Assembly (NCBI RefSeq): GCF_014154935.1
Contig: NZ_JACEHH010000041.1
Span: 16,395-80,394, forward strand
Source: Stieleria mannarensis
GTDB lineage: Bacteria > Planctomycetota > Planctomycetia > Pirellulales > Pirellulaceae
DNA length: 64,000 nucleotides
Reading direction: 5' to 3'
The notes beneath the pieces were generated by a model, which saw nothing but the letters and a program-made list of their open reading frames with translations, made no database searches and was not told where the DNA came from. Shown piece after piece: positions 34,083 through 42,280 of this stretch. The translations under genes were made by a program, and so were the position numbers. Numbering within the stretch: position 1 is the first letter of the stretch; every line of letters begins with the position of its first letter.

Positions 34083-35119
34083 TGTGGGTGTTCGCCCATC
34101 CCGTGCTTTTGGCGTTGCTGCCCTTGCCGCTGATCATTCGATGGTTCATTCCTCCGTCGCGACAGCCCCGTCCCGCGGTACGCGTCCCCTTTTTGCCACG
34201 GCTGGTTGCCAGTCAAGTGCAGCCGATCGCGCGTTCAACATCAACCGGGCGTTCAACCCAGGCGGTGACGTGGACCGTCTGGACGCTTTTGGTGATCGCA
34301 TTGGCGAGGCCCCAGGTGTTGCAGCCGCCGATCGAGCGGACCGTGCCAACAAGGGATTTGCTTTTGCTGGTCGATTTGTCGGGGTCGATGCAGCACGAGG
34401 ACTTTACCGATGCCAGCGGGCAGACGGTGGACCGGCTGGCGGCGGTGAAGGAAGTCTTGGGCGAATTCCTGCTGCATCGCCAAGGTGATCGCGTCGGGTT
34501 GGTCGTGTTTGGGAATTCGCCGTTTTTGCAAGTTCCCTTCAGCACCGACCTGGAATTGTCCCGGCGGTTGTTGGAAGAAACGGCGGTGGGGATGGCGGGG
34601 CCGCGGACCGCGCTCGGTGATGCCATCGGGTTGGGCATCGAGCTTTTCAAACGCAGTGACGCTCCCGCCAAGACGATGATCGCATTGACCGACGGCAACG
34701 ACAACGCCAGCGCGGTCCCGCCACGGGAAGCCGCTCGCGTGGCCCGCGATCGCCAGATCACCATCCACACCATCGCGATGGGCGATCCGACGACCGTTGG
34801 CGAAGAGAAGATCGATGAAGAGGAACTCAAATCGGTAGCCAAGGCGACCGGCGGTGAGATGTTCTTGGCTCTCGATCGCGGCGAACTGGCCAAGGTGTAT
34901 CAGCAGCTGGATGAGATCGAAACCCGTGAGGAGAAAACCATTCGCCATCAACCCCGACGTGATGTCTACCACGTGCCCGTCGCCGCGGCGTTGCTGTTGT
35001 CTTTCGCGGCGTGTGCGTGGTCGCTGTTGGTCGGTCGCGTCAAACGAGTGGCAGCGGATTCGCAGACCCGGTTGAGGGTCAATCCACGCACGTTCGAATT
35101 GGAGGTGACCGAGACATGA
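34082..35119 (+). CDS. VWA-domain membrane protein (BatA-like)
   Basis: 345 residues, start overlapping the previous stop by one base (TAATG). Two N-terminal membrane helices (about 1-20 and 58-76), a periplasmic-or-cytoplasmic VWA domain with intact MIDAS DLSGS (LLLVDLSGSMQHEDF), conserved Thr/Asp positions (ALTDGNDNAS), and a C-terminal helix (VPVAAALLLSFAACAWSLLV). Expected to be the metal-binding partner of the MoxR ATPase. Confidence 0.92.
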   Translation: MWVFAHPVLLALLPLPLIIRWFIPPSRQPRPAVRVPFLPRLVASQVQPIARSTSTGRSTQAVTWTVWTLLVIALARPQVLQPPIERTVPTRDLLLLVDLSGSMQHEDFTDASGQTVDRLAAVKEVLGEFLLHRQGDRVGLVVFGNSPFLQVPFSTDLELSRRLLEETAVGMAGPRTALGDAIGLGIELFKRSDAPAKTMIALTDGNDNASAVPPREAARVARDRQITIHTIAMGDPTTVGEEKIDEEELKSVAKATGGEMFLALDRGELAKVYQQLDEIETREEKTIRHQPRRDVYHVPVAAALLLSFAACAWSLLVGRVKRVAADSQTRLRVNPRTFELEVTET

Positions 35120-36051
35120 TCGACCTCGGCAGTTTTCACTTCCTTCGGCCGTTTTGGTTGCTGTTGATTCCCGTCGCGGTGTGGCTGTGGTGGTGTCGGC
35201 GGGTCGAGGGAGATCCGCTGCGTGGTTGGCGTGTCGTCCTGCAACCGGAGTTGCTCGATGCCCTGACCGTGGGACAAGGACATCGGACGCGACGGTTGAC
35301 ACGCGACGTGCCCCTGTTGCTCGGCTGGCTGTTGGCGGTCATCGCGGTTGCGGGACCGACGTGGCGGCCGGAGCCATCGCCGTCGGTCAACGATCCGCCG
35401 CCGGTGATGATCGTCTTGAAGGCCGGTGAATCGATGAACCAGACGGATTTGATGCCGACGCGGATGGAACGCGCACGATTGAAGGTCGCCGACTTTGCCG
35501 AAGCAGCGCCGGCGCGTCCACTCGGTCTGATCGCCTATGCCGGTACGCCGCACTTGGTGTTGCCCCCGACACGCGACGCCGCGGTTGTATCGGAGATGGC
35601 CGCCGAGCTTGATCCGGAGATCATGCCCAAGGCTGGCGATGATCTGGCAGCCGCGCTCACGCGGGCAGACGAGGTTCTTGGCACGGGTGGAGGATCGATC
35701 TTGGTGATCGCCGATTCGGTGACCGGCAATGCTTCGTCACTCGCTGAATATCGCACGAAGAGCAAGCGGCCGGTCGGCATCTTGGCCGTTGCTCGCCCCG
35801 ACACGCCGGAGCTGGACACGCTGAACGACGCCGCTAGATCGATTGACGCTACGATCAGTCGGATCACCCCCGATTCCAGTGATATCGACCGGCTGATTCG
35901 GCGATCCACCGAAGCGTCCGTTGCTGCTGCAGCAGAGGGTGACGAGATTCGCTGGTCAGAAGCAGGCCGGTGGCTGGTGCCGGTGTTGGCGGCGATCGTT
36001 TTGGGCAGCTTTCGACGTCAGAACCAAGACTACCCGCGGGAGGGGGCGTGA
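35116..36051 (+). CDS. VWA-like membrane protein (BatB-like) with degenerate MIDAS
   Basis: 311 residues from MIDLGSFHFL; ATGA overlap with the BatA-like gene. Two N-terminal helices (about 10-30 and 75-92), a VWA fold, C-terminal helix (WLVPVLAAIVLGSF). The usual DxSxS reads KAGES (VIMIVLKAGESMNQTD region), so Asp and the first Ser are missing and metal binding is probably lost, unlike in the preceding paralogue. The stop overlaps the next ATG (TGATG). Confidence 0.88.
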   Translation: MIDLGSFHFLRPFWLLLIPVAVWLWWCRRVEGDPLRGWRVVLQPELLDALTVGQGHRTRRLTRDVPLLLGWLLAVIAVAGPTWRPEPSPSVNDPPPVMIVLKAGESMNQTDLMPTRMERARLKVADFAEAAPARPLGLIAYAGTPHLVLPPTRDAAVVSEMAAELDPEIMPKAGDDLAAALTRADEVLGTGGGSILVIADSVTGNASSLAEYRTKSKRPVGILAVARPDTPELDTLNDAARSIDATISRITPDSSDIDRLIRRSTEASVAAAAEGDEIRWSEAGRWLVPVLAAIVLGSFRRQNQDYPREGA

Positions 36052-36632
36052 TGAAGTTCGCAGTTCTTTTCAGCCTTGTTGCCGCGTTGACATGGACCGG
36101 GCTATGGTTTTCCCCGGATCAGCAGGGACAGCGGTTGATGCGTCGTAGTCAGTTTGAAGCGGCGGCGCAGACGTTCCGCGATCCCGAGTGGGTGGGGATT
36201 GCATGGTATCGTGCCGGAGAGTTTGAAAAGGCGGAACAGGCCTTTGCCCGAGTCGCCTCGGCGGAGTCAGAATTCAATCGTGGCAATTGTCTGGTCATGC
36301 AAGGCAAGTACGACGCCGCGACGCAGCGCTATGACCGTGCATTGGAACTCCGTCCGGGTTGGTCCGACGCAAAGATCAACCGCGACATCGCGTTGGCGCG
36401 GGCGGAAAAGACGCGTCGCGCTGGCGGTGAAATGGGAGAGCAGAAGCTGGGGGCGGACGAAATCGTCTTTGACAAAAACAAATCGTCCGAAGGTGAAGAC
36501 ACGGAGGTCAAGGCAACGCAGCCGCTAAGCGATGCGGCGATGCAAGAACTTTGGCTACGCCGCGTGCAAACCAAGCCGCGAGATTTCTTGAAGGCAAAAT
36601 TTGCGTTCCAGCTTGCCGAGGAATCGCAATGA
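36051..36632 (+). CDS. TPR protein of the bat operon (BatC-like)
   Basis: 193 residues, one N-terminal membrane helix (about 1-20), then about two to three TPR units (RRSQFEAAAQTFRDPEWVGIAWYRAGEFEKAEQAFARV, EFNRGNCLVMQGKYDAATQRYDRALELRPGW read in segments) and a charged C-terminal tail. Batched with the VWA proteins, it likely scaffolds them. A GGGAGGGGG ribosome-binding site lies just upstream. It overlaps batD by ATGA. Confidence 0.88.
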   Translation: MKFAVLFSLVAALTWTGLWFSPDQQGQRLMRRSQFEAAAQTFRDPEWVGIAWYRAGEFEKAEQAFARVASAESEFNRGNCLVMQGKYDAATQRYDRALELRPGWSDAKINRDIALARAEKTRRAGGEMGEQKLGADEIVFDKNKSSEGEDTEVKATQPLSDAAMQELWLRRVQTKPRDFLKAKFAFQLAEESQ

Positions 36633-37984
36633 AACGGTGTGGAGTGAACCGGAGTTGGGAGGGCGTGAGGCGGCGAGCCGGTTGGCGATCCGCAATCCTT
36701 GTCGGCCTGCTGTGGTGGTGGTCGGCGTCGGGAAACCTGCCCGCTGCCGACCCCGTCACAGCTGAATTGGCACAGGAGTCCGCTTGGACGGGCGAAGGCG
36801 TCTCCCTGGTGATCACGCTCTATTCACCCGGTCCATTTTCGGGCACGGCGACATTCGAGTTTCCGGAATTGTCGCAAACGGTGCTGATTCGAGGGGACAG
36901 CCCGGTGGTGGGCAGCGAATCGATGGACGGCGTCACCTACTTCACCCAACGTCATGAAGTGACCGTCTACACGCAGCGCAACGGTCGGATCGTGATCCCG
37001 TCGTTTCAAGTTCGCTTTGCGGGAAAGAAGACGTTCACCTCAGCTCCCGAACCCATCGAAGGCGTCACACCCGAGCTGACGTTCCAGTCCAAGCGACCTC
37101 CCGGCACCGACTCTCTCGGATTCGTGTTGACCGCCAGCGACATGCAAGTGGCTCAATCCTGGTCGCCCGAGGTGGTCGAGACGCTGCGCGCCGGTGATGT
37201 GATCGAGCGGACGATCACACGCAAGGCGACCGGTACGACGGCGATGATGATGTCCCCGATCGAAGCGGTCGCTCCGCCGGGCGGACGCGTCTACGTCGGC
37301 GAGCCGATGGTTCAAGATCGCAGCGATCGAGGCGACGTATCGGCCCAGCGTCGTGACACCTTGAAATACCAATTTGGGCACGCCGGCACGTTTACACTAG
37401 CGGACATCCCATTGGTTTGGTGGGATGCGAACGCGTCCGAATTGAAGTCCGAAATCTTGCGCGGCAAGACGATCCGTGTCGCGGGAGAACCCGACGCGAT
37501 GCAACTACCCATCGAATCCGAATCGAATTCGGGTGCACCGAGTTTGGGTGTTCTGTACGCGGTGTCTGCGGTCTCGATTTGCATCGGCGTCGCTTGCGTT
37601 TGGATGCTGATTCCCCGCTTGATTGGATCGCACAGGAATCCCGAATCGGATGCCGCGGAGCGTCTACTGGCAGCCTGTCGTGACGACGATGCCAGCGGCG
37701 CGTATGCGGCGCTGCTCCACTGGAAACGAACGGTCGGCTTGCAAGACACCGAGCAACGTCTGGAGTCGTTCAATGCCCTGCCGTTGTCCGGCGAACTGGA
37801 GCGTTTGACACGACGTCTGTTTCGTGGACACGCAAGAGAAACCGTTTGGACGGGCGTTGCCTTGGCGTCGGCCTTCCGGCAATCCCGCCGGGCGGTTTTG
37901 GAGCGACGCTCCCCGGGCCGTGCAAGACACCGTTCACTGCCGGACCTTAACCCCATCGACTTGAAACAACGATCACCACAATGA
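36629..37984 (+). CDS. BatD-like protein with signal peptide and C-terminal membrane helix
   Basis: 451 residues from MKRCGVNRSW; start set by the ATGA overlap. Signal sequence about 20-45 (ILVGLLWWWSASGNLPAAD), Ig-like beta domains (about 50-300; ESAWTGEGVSLVITLYSP, TVYTQRNGRIVIPSFQVRF), a membrane helix at about 305-325 (VLYAVSAVSICIGVACVWML) and a cytoplasmic C-terminus. Last gene of the seven-gene operon moxR-DUF58-DUF4381-batA-batB-batC-batD, whose role in bacteria is stress tolerance or envelope integrity (family knowledge). Confidence 0.88.
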   Translation: MKRCGVNRSWEGVRRRAGWRSAILVGLLWWWSASGNLPAADPVTAELAQESAWTGEGVSLVITLYSPGPFSGTATFEFPELSQTVLIRGDSPVVGSESMDGVTYFTQRHEVTVYTQRNGRIVIPSFQVRFAGKKTFTSAPEPIEGVTPELTFQSKRPPGTDSLGFVLTASDMQVAQSWSPEVVETLRAGDVIERTITRKATGTTAMMMSPIEAVAPPGGRVYVGEPMVQDRSDRGDVSAQRRDTLKYQFGHAGTFTLADIPLVWWDANASELKSEILRGKTIRVAGEPDAMQLPIESESNSGAPSLGVLYAVSAVSICIGVACVWMLIPRLIGSHRNPESDAAERLLAACRDDDASGAYAALLHWKRTVGLQDTEQRLESFNALPLSGELERLTRRLFRGHARETVWTGVALASAFRQSRRAVLERRSPGRARHRSLPDLNPIDLKQRSPQ

Positions 37985-38036
37985 CCTACTTCCAATCAAG
38001 AGACGGCGTCGCTGAACAGCGCCACGTAGATGTCGC

Positions 38037-38098
38037 CACGCTCGCCAGAGAGTGGAAAACGCCGGGGATCCACCTTCTGGCGAAGGTAGCTACGTTGG
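38037..38098 (+). repeat. R6 repeat copy at the breakpoint of the HAD pseudogene
   Basis: 38074-38098 contains ACCTTC-TGGC-GAAGGT, a perfect 6-bp stem with TGGC loop, then AGCTACGTTGG. 38037-38055 carries the inverse piece CACGCTCGCCAGAGAGTG-like. The repeat ends at the base where homology of the following frame to the intact HAD gene (48290-49288) begins. Confidence 0.65.
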
Positions 38099-38101
38099 CG
38101 C

Positions 38102-38752
38102 GGCGAACACGCGCTGTTGGAAATCGTGATGGCCACCCACGCCGGCATGACGACCGACGAGTTCGAGCAAACGGTCACCCAGTGGATCAACACCGCGCGT
38201 CACCCACAGACCGGGTTGCGATACACCGACATGGTGTTTCAGCCGATGTTGGAACTGATGCAGTACTTGCGAGCACACCAGTTCGAAACTTGGATCGTTT
38301 CCGGAGGCGGAATCGAATTCATGCGTCCCTGTTCCCAACGCGTCTATGGTGTTCCGCCGCAACAGGTGATCGGGTCGAGCATCGAAATCAGATACGTCCT
38401 TCGCGACGGGGTTCCCGTGCTGGAGCGTTTGCCCGAAATCAATTTCATCGATGACAAAGCGGGCAAGCCGGTCGGGATTCATCGCTTCATCGGGCGCCGT
38501 CCGATCGCCGCCTTCGGCACCGCCGACGGTGACCTACAGATGTTGCAATGGACGACCGCCGGCGATGGCGCGCGGTTGGGGTTGATCGTTCATCACACCG
38601 ACTCCGAGCGGGAGTATGCGTACGACCGTGATTCTTCGGTCGGCCGTTTGGACAAGGGGCTCGATGCGGCCGCTGAGAACGATTGGACGATCGTGGACAT
38701 GAAGACGGATTGGTCGCAGATTTACCCGCCGGATCAGCCACGGGGGCAGTGA
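38102..38752 (+). pseudogene. 5'-truncated HAD phosphatase (paralogue of 48290-49288)
   Basis: The frame is open from about 38090 and is homologous from GEHALLEIV onwards to residue about 117-332 of the intact HAD protein encoded at 48290-49288 (for example WIVSGGGIEFMRP versus FIVSGGGIEFMRP, LPEINFIDDK versus LPEIDFIDDK). The first ~120 residues, including the signal peptide and the nucleophile motif DNDGT, are missing, and no ATG plus ribosome-binding site sits at the start (only TTG 38117). Repeat R6 abuts the break. The remaining frame has no stop, so decay is recent or the fragment is retained. Its 3' end overlaps the convergent FadL-type gene by 19 nt. Confidence 0.85.
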
Positions 38753-39957
38753 AACGTGAATCCGAACGCAACAAAGTAGCCGTCCAGCATTGCCGTGGTG
38801 TCACCGAACGTTTTTTCATTTTCGAAGACTCCACCCAGGGTGACGTCGAAGTTCATGTTGGGGACAAGATTCGCGATTCCGACACCGCCGGTGATCCGAT
38901 GTTGCGCGATCGCCGCGAATTGACCTTGGATGTACTCGACGGTCGGAATGCCGCCGACGGGGACCACGCCGCCGATCGTGCCGGGAACGCTGTCGCGGGT
39001 CGGGTCTTCGTTGAACGCATAACCGAATCGCAATTTCAGCCGTCGTGACGCGCGGTACTGACCGCCGAACTGGAATGCCCATTGATCGTGATACAGGGAA
39101 CCAAAGAAATCGGTGTCGTCCCAGTTCTTGTAAATCACATCGGCGGCCACCAGCAGTCGGCCGCCCATCAAGCAACGGTTCGCGATTCCGAACCCGAGAT
39201 TCATCGGATGATCCAGATTCAGGTCCTGGTAGGTGTTTGCCAGCGGGCCGTTCGCGAAGCGAACGACGTTGTCGAACTCCAGTTGCTTTTCCGATTGCCA
39301 GAATCCTCCGATGCTGGTGCCGCCGCCCAGTTCATAATTGGCTCCCAGGGTGAATCGAGTTGCGTAGTCGGTTTGTGAGGAGCTGGACTGGACGAAGGGT
39401 CCGTCCAGGACGGAAGTGCCCAGCGTGAACGAACCACCGACCGCCAGCCGCGGCGTGAGCTTCACGGCGGCTCCGCTGACCAGATCGAGTGCCAGGTAAG
39501 ACGCCTGCGTTCCGTTGGATTCGGGAATGTGTCGAAAGTCCACCGCCAGACCGGCGTTGGTCATGAAGCCCAGCCCGAAGGTCACCGGTAATCCCAGAAG
39601 GTCTGCCTGGTGAATCGCTCCGATGTTGGGTGCCAACGAGAGCGGGGCATCGGATTTTCCAGAATACGGATCAACACCAACCAGAGGTAACGAGTCCGTC
39701 TGGGTGACGTTGTAGGTCGGTTCGATCATGGCGCCGCCGAAGCCGAAGGTCGGGCCGCTGAATTGGGCCATGGTCGCCGGATTCCCATTGATCGCCGACT
39801 GTAAATCTTGGGGACGCGATAAACTTGCGCCTCCCATCGCGCCCGACGCCGGCATCATGTTGTTGTGCAGTTCGATGCCATAGCTTTGGGCAATCGCGGC
39901 CCGGCCGGCGATCAGCGAGCCGACCAGGGGCAACAGGCAGAGAATAAATCGACGCAT
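38734..39957 (-). CDS. FadL/OmpP1-type outer-membrane transport protein
   Basis: 407 residues from MRRFILCLLPL; signal peptide about 1-23 (ends AIAQSYG). The first 51 codons of the longer frame are non-conserved. Motifs of the Toluene_X/FadL family: GIELHNNMMPASGAMGGASLSRPQDLQSAINGNPATMAQF near the mature N-terminus, GNPATMAQF being the hallmark. Beta-strand-rich with terminal aromatic residues (FGFTFHCPRG). Expected 14-stranded outer-membrane channel for hydrophobic substrates. Confidence 0.88.
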   Translation of the reverse strand: MRRFILCLLPLVGSLIAGRAAIAQSYGIELHNNMMPASGAMGGASLSRPQDLQSAINGNPATMAQFSGPTFGFGGAMIEPTYNVTQTDSLPLVGVDPYSGKSDAPLSLAPNIGAIHQADLLGLPVTFGLGFMTNAGLAVDFRHIPESNGTQASYLALDLVSGAAVKLTPRLAVGGSFTLGTSVLDGPFVQSSSSQTDYATRFTLGANYELGGGTSIGGFWQSEKQLEFDNVVRFANGPLANTYQDLNLDHPMNLGFGIANRCLMGGRLLVAADVIYKNWDDTDFFGSLYHDQWAFQFGGQYRASRRLKLRFGYAFNEDPTRDSVPGTIGGVVPVGGIPTVEYIQGQFAAIAQHRITGGVGIANLVPNMNFDVTLGGVFENEKTFGDTTAMLDGYFVAFGFTFHCPRG

Positions 39958-40229
39958 GATCAAACCGTCTGTCAGCGTAACAATCGGGAAACGACCTTTA
40001 ACCCACACCATCGGTCCAGGCCGACCATCGGGGCCGGAGAATCGGTCGAAACGGCCGGGGGGCGGGGAAGATGGCAGCGAGAATCCGTACGGCCGACAAA
40101 GGGGCGGCAACCCGCAAACCTTGCCGGTCCGGGGCAGACAGAACTTGACAGGTGGTGTTAGGGATTTTGACGATTGTTGTCGATTTTCGAATCAGTCGCT
40201 TTGTTCTGTTTTCCAGCAAGAGTCTGCTG

Positions 40230-41564
40230 ATGCGATGGTTTGCCGCAATCACGTTTTGCATATTGCTGTCGATGTTCTTGCATCGATGCAGTGCTCAATC
40301 GTGCAACAGCAATGCGGCTGCTTCGGTGGCGTCTTCCGGCACTGAGGACGATTTCAGTTGGCTCGATCGAGTGAAGGTGGGCTATGACGGCGGATTTGTG
40401 ATCGCCAGTCAGGGCAATGTTGACCTGAATGCCTCGCGTGATCCCTACCGCCTAAAAATCAACGGCTGGGGCCAGCTGCGGCACACCGTGACGGATCTAT
40501 CGCCGCCCAGTCGCGACTTGAATCAATTGCAGCTCAAACGCGGACGTCTTGTCTTTTCCGGAAACGCCTTCAATCCGAACTTTCACTATTTCATCCAGCT
40601 CGATGCCCGCAGCACCAATGGTGACGACGTGCGTTTGCTGGACTACTACCTCGACTACGACGTCGGCAACGACCAATTGGGACTCGCGCCCGGAACGCTG
40701 ACGTTTCGCACCGGCAAGTACAAAGTGCCGTTCAGCATGTCGCGTTGGTTGTCCGGCCGCGACTTTGAATTTGCCGACCGCAGCGTGGCCAGCATTTTCT
40801 TCGATGTCAACCGAAGTTTTGCTTGGGGGCTGCATGGCAAAAACGAACGATTGGGAGTGCCTATTTTCTGGGACGCGGCATTGTTCAACGGGTTGGTCAC
40901 CGGCGGTGCGGAGACGGGCAGCAGCGGGACGCTGGATGACAACTTTGCCTACTCGGGACGTGTCCGCGCCTATCCGATCGGGGATTGGGGGGATGAAAAC
41001 CTGGCCGATTTCGAATGTCACGATCGACTGGCGATGCGGGTCGGAGCGGGGTTCGCCGCATCAACGATTGATCGGTTCGGCACAACGGAATTCAACCGAC
41101 TTCGTGTCGTCGACTCGGGGGCGACGTTGTCCACGCTGTTGCCGGCGACCGTCTCGGGCTATGACGTTTCGCTTTATGCGGTCGATACGTCCATCAAGTA
41201 TCGCGGCTGGTCCTCAAGCTTCGAGTACTACTTTCGAACCGTCAGCGCCGTTCGCGGGGCCGCAATCGACGAGCTGTTCGATCACGGGTTTTGGTATCAA
41301 TTGGGCAAGTTTATCGTCCCGGGGAAACTGCAGCTTGCCACTCGATGGTCACGCGTGCAAGGTGACTCGGGAACCCTGGGCGGTCGCGATCAATGCGCGG
41401 AAGAACTCGCCGCCTCGTTGGCTTGGTATTTCCGCCGCAATCAAGCCAAGTTGGTCGTCGACATGACGCACGTCGACGGAGCACCGATCAGTTCACAAGC
41501 ACTCGACATCTCGCCCGGCAACCACGGTTGGCTGTTCCGTTCGCAGATCCAGTTTAGTTTTTAG
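40230..41564 (+). CDS. OprO/OprP-type porin (phosphate-selective porin family)
   Basis: 444 residues from MRWFAAITFCIL; signal peptide about 1-22 (LHRCSAQSCNS). Pattern of the OprP family: short soluble N-terminus, GYDGGFVIAS, LKINGWGQLRHT, LQLKRGRLVFSGNAFNPNFHYFIQLDAR, the TFRTGKYKVPFSMSRW block, and a C-terminal FRSQIQFSF with Phe as last residue, the outer-membrane insertion signal. The 26 codons before this ATG are not signal-like. Transports anions (family knowledge; specificity not visible). Confidence 0.88.
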   Translation: MRWFAAITFCILLSMFLHRCSAQSCNSNAAASVASSGTEDDFSWLDRVKVGYDGGFVIASQGNVDLNASRDPYRLKINGWGQLRHTVTDLSPPSRDLNQLQLKRGRLVFSGNAFNPNFHYFIQLDARSTNGDDVRLLDYYLDYDVGNDQLGLAPGTLTFRTGKYKVPFSMSRWLSGRDFEFADRSVASIFFDVNRSFAWGLHGKNERLGVPIFWDAALFNGLVTGGAETGSSGTLDDNFAYSGRVRAYPIGDWGDENLADFECHDRLAMRVGAGFAASTIDRFGTTEFNRLRVVDSGATLSTLLPATVSGYDVSLYAVDTSIKYRGWSSSFEYYFRTVSAVRGAAIDELFDHGFWYQLGKFIVPGKLQLATRWSRVQGDSGTLGGRDQCAEELAASLAWYFRRNQAKLVVDMTHVDGAPISSQALDISPGNHGWLFRSQIQFSF

Positions 41565-41669
41565 CGTCCCCGCATCGCTTCGATAGCCTTGCGATCAATC
41601 AATCGAGGTAGACTGGAGCGTTGCCTCCAACGGCGGCGAATGAATCTTCAGGCTTACCGGGGAACGAAA

Positions 41670-41912
41670 ATGAAATGTGTTCAATGTCAATCAGAACGTC
41701 TCGTCCATGATGCAAAGGCGGTGGACTATTTTGATATGGCGATGAAGCGACCGCTGAAGCTGGAGTTGGATGCGAATCCCGATGCGTGGCTGTTCAAGGG
41801 CACTGAGGCGGGCGAGCTCAACGCGAGTGTCTGTGCAGATTGTGGCTTTGTGCTGTTTACGATGGCCAAAGAAGACGCCGAAAAACTCTATCGCATTCAG
41901 AATGCTCGGTAA
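41670..41912 (+). CDS. Small zinc-ribbon protein
   Basis: 80 residues from MKCVQCQSERLV. Two CxxC knuckles, CVQC (3-6) and CADC (about 54-57), with a hydrophobic middle (KAVDYFDMAMKRPLKLELDANPDAWLFKGTEAGEL) fit a zinc ribbon followed by an amphipathic helix. No catalytic motif. It may be a nucleic-acid- or protein-binding adapter. Longer frame upstream to 41589 lacks a ribosome-binding site. Confidence 0.65.
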   Translation: MKCVQCQSERLVHDAKAVDYFDMAMKRPLKLELDANPDAWLFKGTEAGELNASVCADCGFVLFTMAKEDAEKLYRIQNAR

Positions 41913-41913
41913 C

Positions 41914-41977
41914 CGTTGGTGTCTAGCCTTGAGGCGATTCCGGGCGCTGCTTCGCAGCGCCAGTCGGCAGGCTCCAC
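41914..41977 (+). repeat. R5 copy D with hairpin
   Basis: CGTTGGTGTCTAGCC followed by TTGAGGCGATTCC and the perfect hairpin GGCGCTGC-TTC-GCAGCGCC. The outer base pair T-A of copy B is G-C here, a compensatory change. It lies immediately after the zinc-ribbon gene's stop. Confidence 0.75.
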
Positions 41978-42034
41978 CGCAACCCTCGCTGTCTTACAAT
42001 CGCCAACTCACAATCCAACCGAAAGGAGAGTCCG

Positions 42035-42192
42035 ATGAGCAAAATCGCAGTCACATCAGCCGGCGGGCAATTGGGAGCCGAGATCGTTCGGGCGAACTCG
42101 GTGAATTCTTAGGCAACATCATCGCCGGGATTTACGAAGGCATCCGCAACGGCGTTTTGGACAGCGAAAGCCACTTCGATGCGCTGAATTGA
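42035..42192 (+). pseudogene. Remnant of an NAD(P)-binding (NmrA/SDR-like) oxidoreductase
   Basis: A strong AAAGGAGAG ribosome-binding site precedes ATG 42035, which encodes MSKIAVTSAGGQLGAEIV, the glycine-rich start of an NmrA-type Rossmann domain, and stops at TAG 42110-42112. In another frame, downstream, GELGEFLGNIIAGIYEGI and NGVLDSESHFDALN resembles such a protein's last helix and end. The two ends appear to be joined by a deletion of some 200 internal codons. Assignment is by pattern recognition. Confidence 0.5.
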
Positions 42193-42280
42193 CGCAGTGA
42201 ATCGGAACGGCCTTCGGATCGATCACGTCGGTCTCGTGTTGATGTTGGTCAGCGGGTCGCCAATCGACTAAAATGATGGG

